Of a stretch of DNA of 6,846 nt, positions 6,827 to 6,846 are shown piece after piece. Location of the stretch: assembly GCA_016282455.1 (NCBI GenBank), contig JAEEKM010000241.1, positions 1-6,846 on the forward strand, in the 5' to 3' direction. Numbering within the stretch: position 1 is the stretch's first letter; each line of letters starts with the position of its first letter. Source of the DNA: Treponema sp. GTDB lineage: Bacteria > Spirochaetota > Spirochaetia > Treponematales > Treponemataceae. Below the pieces are notes generated by a model that was not told the DNA's origin, made no database searches, and saw only the letters and a list, made by a program, of their open reading frames with translations. Both the position numbers and the translations under genes were made by a program.

Positions 6827-6846
6827 ATTTAGAATTAGAGCCTGAC

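Overview
The window looks like chromosomal DNA from a Treponema-like spirochaete. The evidence is indirect: AT-rich coding DNA with strong GGAGG-type ribosome binding sites, a lipoprotein signal with a permissive spirochaete-style lipobox (LFSSC), and a multi-domain 7TM/SpoIIE phosphatase of a kind common in Treponema and Leptospira. No rRNA or marker gene is present, so the assignment is an inference. Coding density is close to 100%. I found no tRNA, rRNA, CRISPR array, insertion sequence or dispersed DNA repeat.

Bases 43-4797 (+ strand) hold a tight four-gene cluster, almost certainly one operon, with gaps of 13, 10 and 10 bases. In order it encodes: (1) a MoxR/CobS-type AAA+ ATPase with complete Walker A, Walker B, sensor 1, arginine-finger and sensor 2 motifs; (2) a 243-residue protein with an N-terminal EVE/PUA-like domain and an unnamed C-terminal module; (3) a 648-residue protein combining an HExxH...ED metallopeptidase-like motif with a C-terminal CobT-like VWA domain with a MIDAS; (4) a 230-residue protein that is a diverged paralog of protein 2. 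The AAA+ and VWA proteins form a recognisable MoxR-VWA or CobS-CobT-like pair, in which the ATPase is expected to remodel or activate a target bound through the VWA protein. The two EVE/PUA-like paralogs bracketing the VWA gene are the unusual part. They suggest an ATP-driven machine with two related specificity or adaptor subunits, possibly sensing a modified nucleic acid. No chelatase large subunit or cobalamin gene is visible, so a metal-chelatase role is not supported here.

Bases 4798-6816 (- strand) encode a lipoprotein-type sensor phosphatase: lipobox, beta-sandwich sensor domain, seven membrane helices, coiled coil and PP2C-like SpoIIE domain. It is convergent with the four-gene operon and its stop codon directly abuts that of gene 4, with no intergenic base. 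It is probably a separate signalling unit, for example a regulator of an anti-sigma/anti-anti-sigma switch, with no functional link evident from sequence alone.

The start of the AAA+ gene is uncertain: its frame is open to the left edge of the window, and the first ~30 residues from the first ATG are a hydrophobic stretch unlike a normal MoxR N-terminus.
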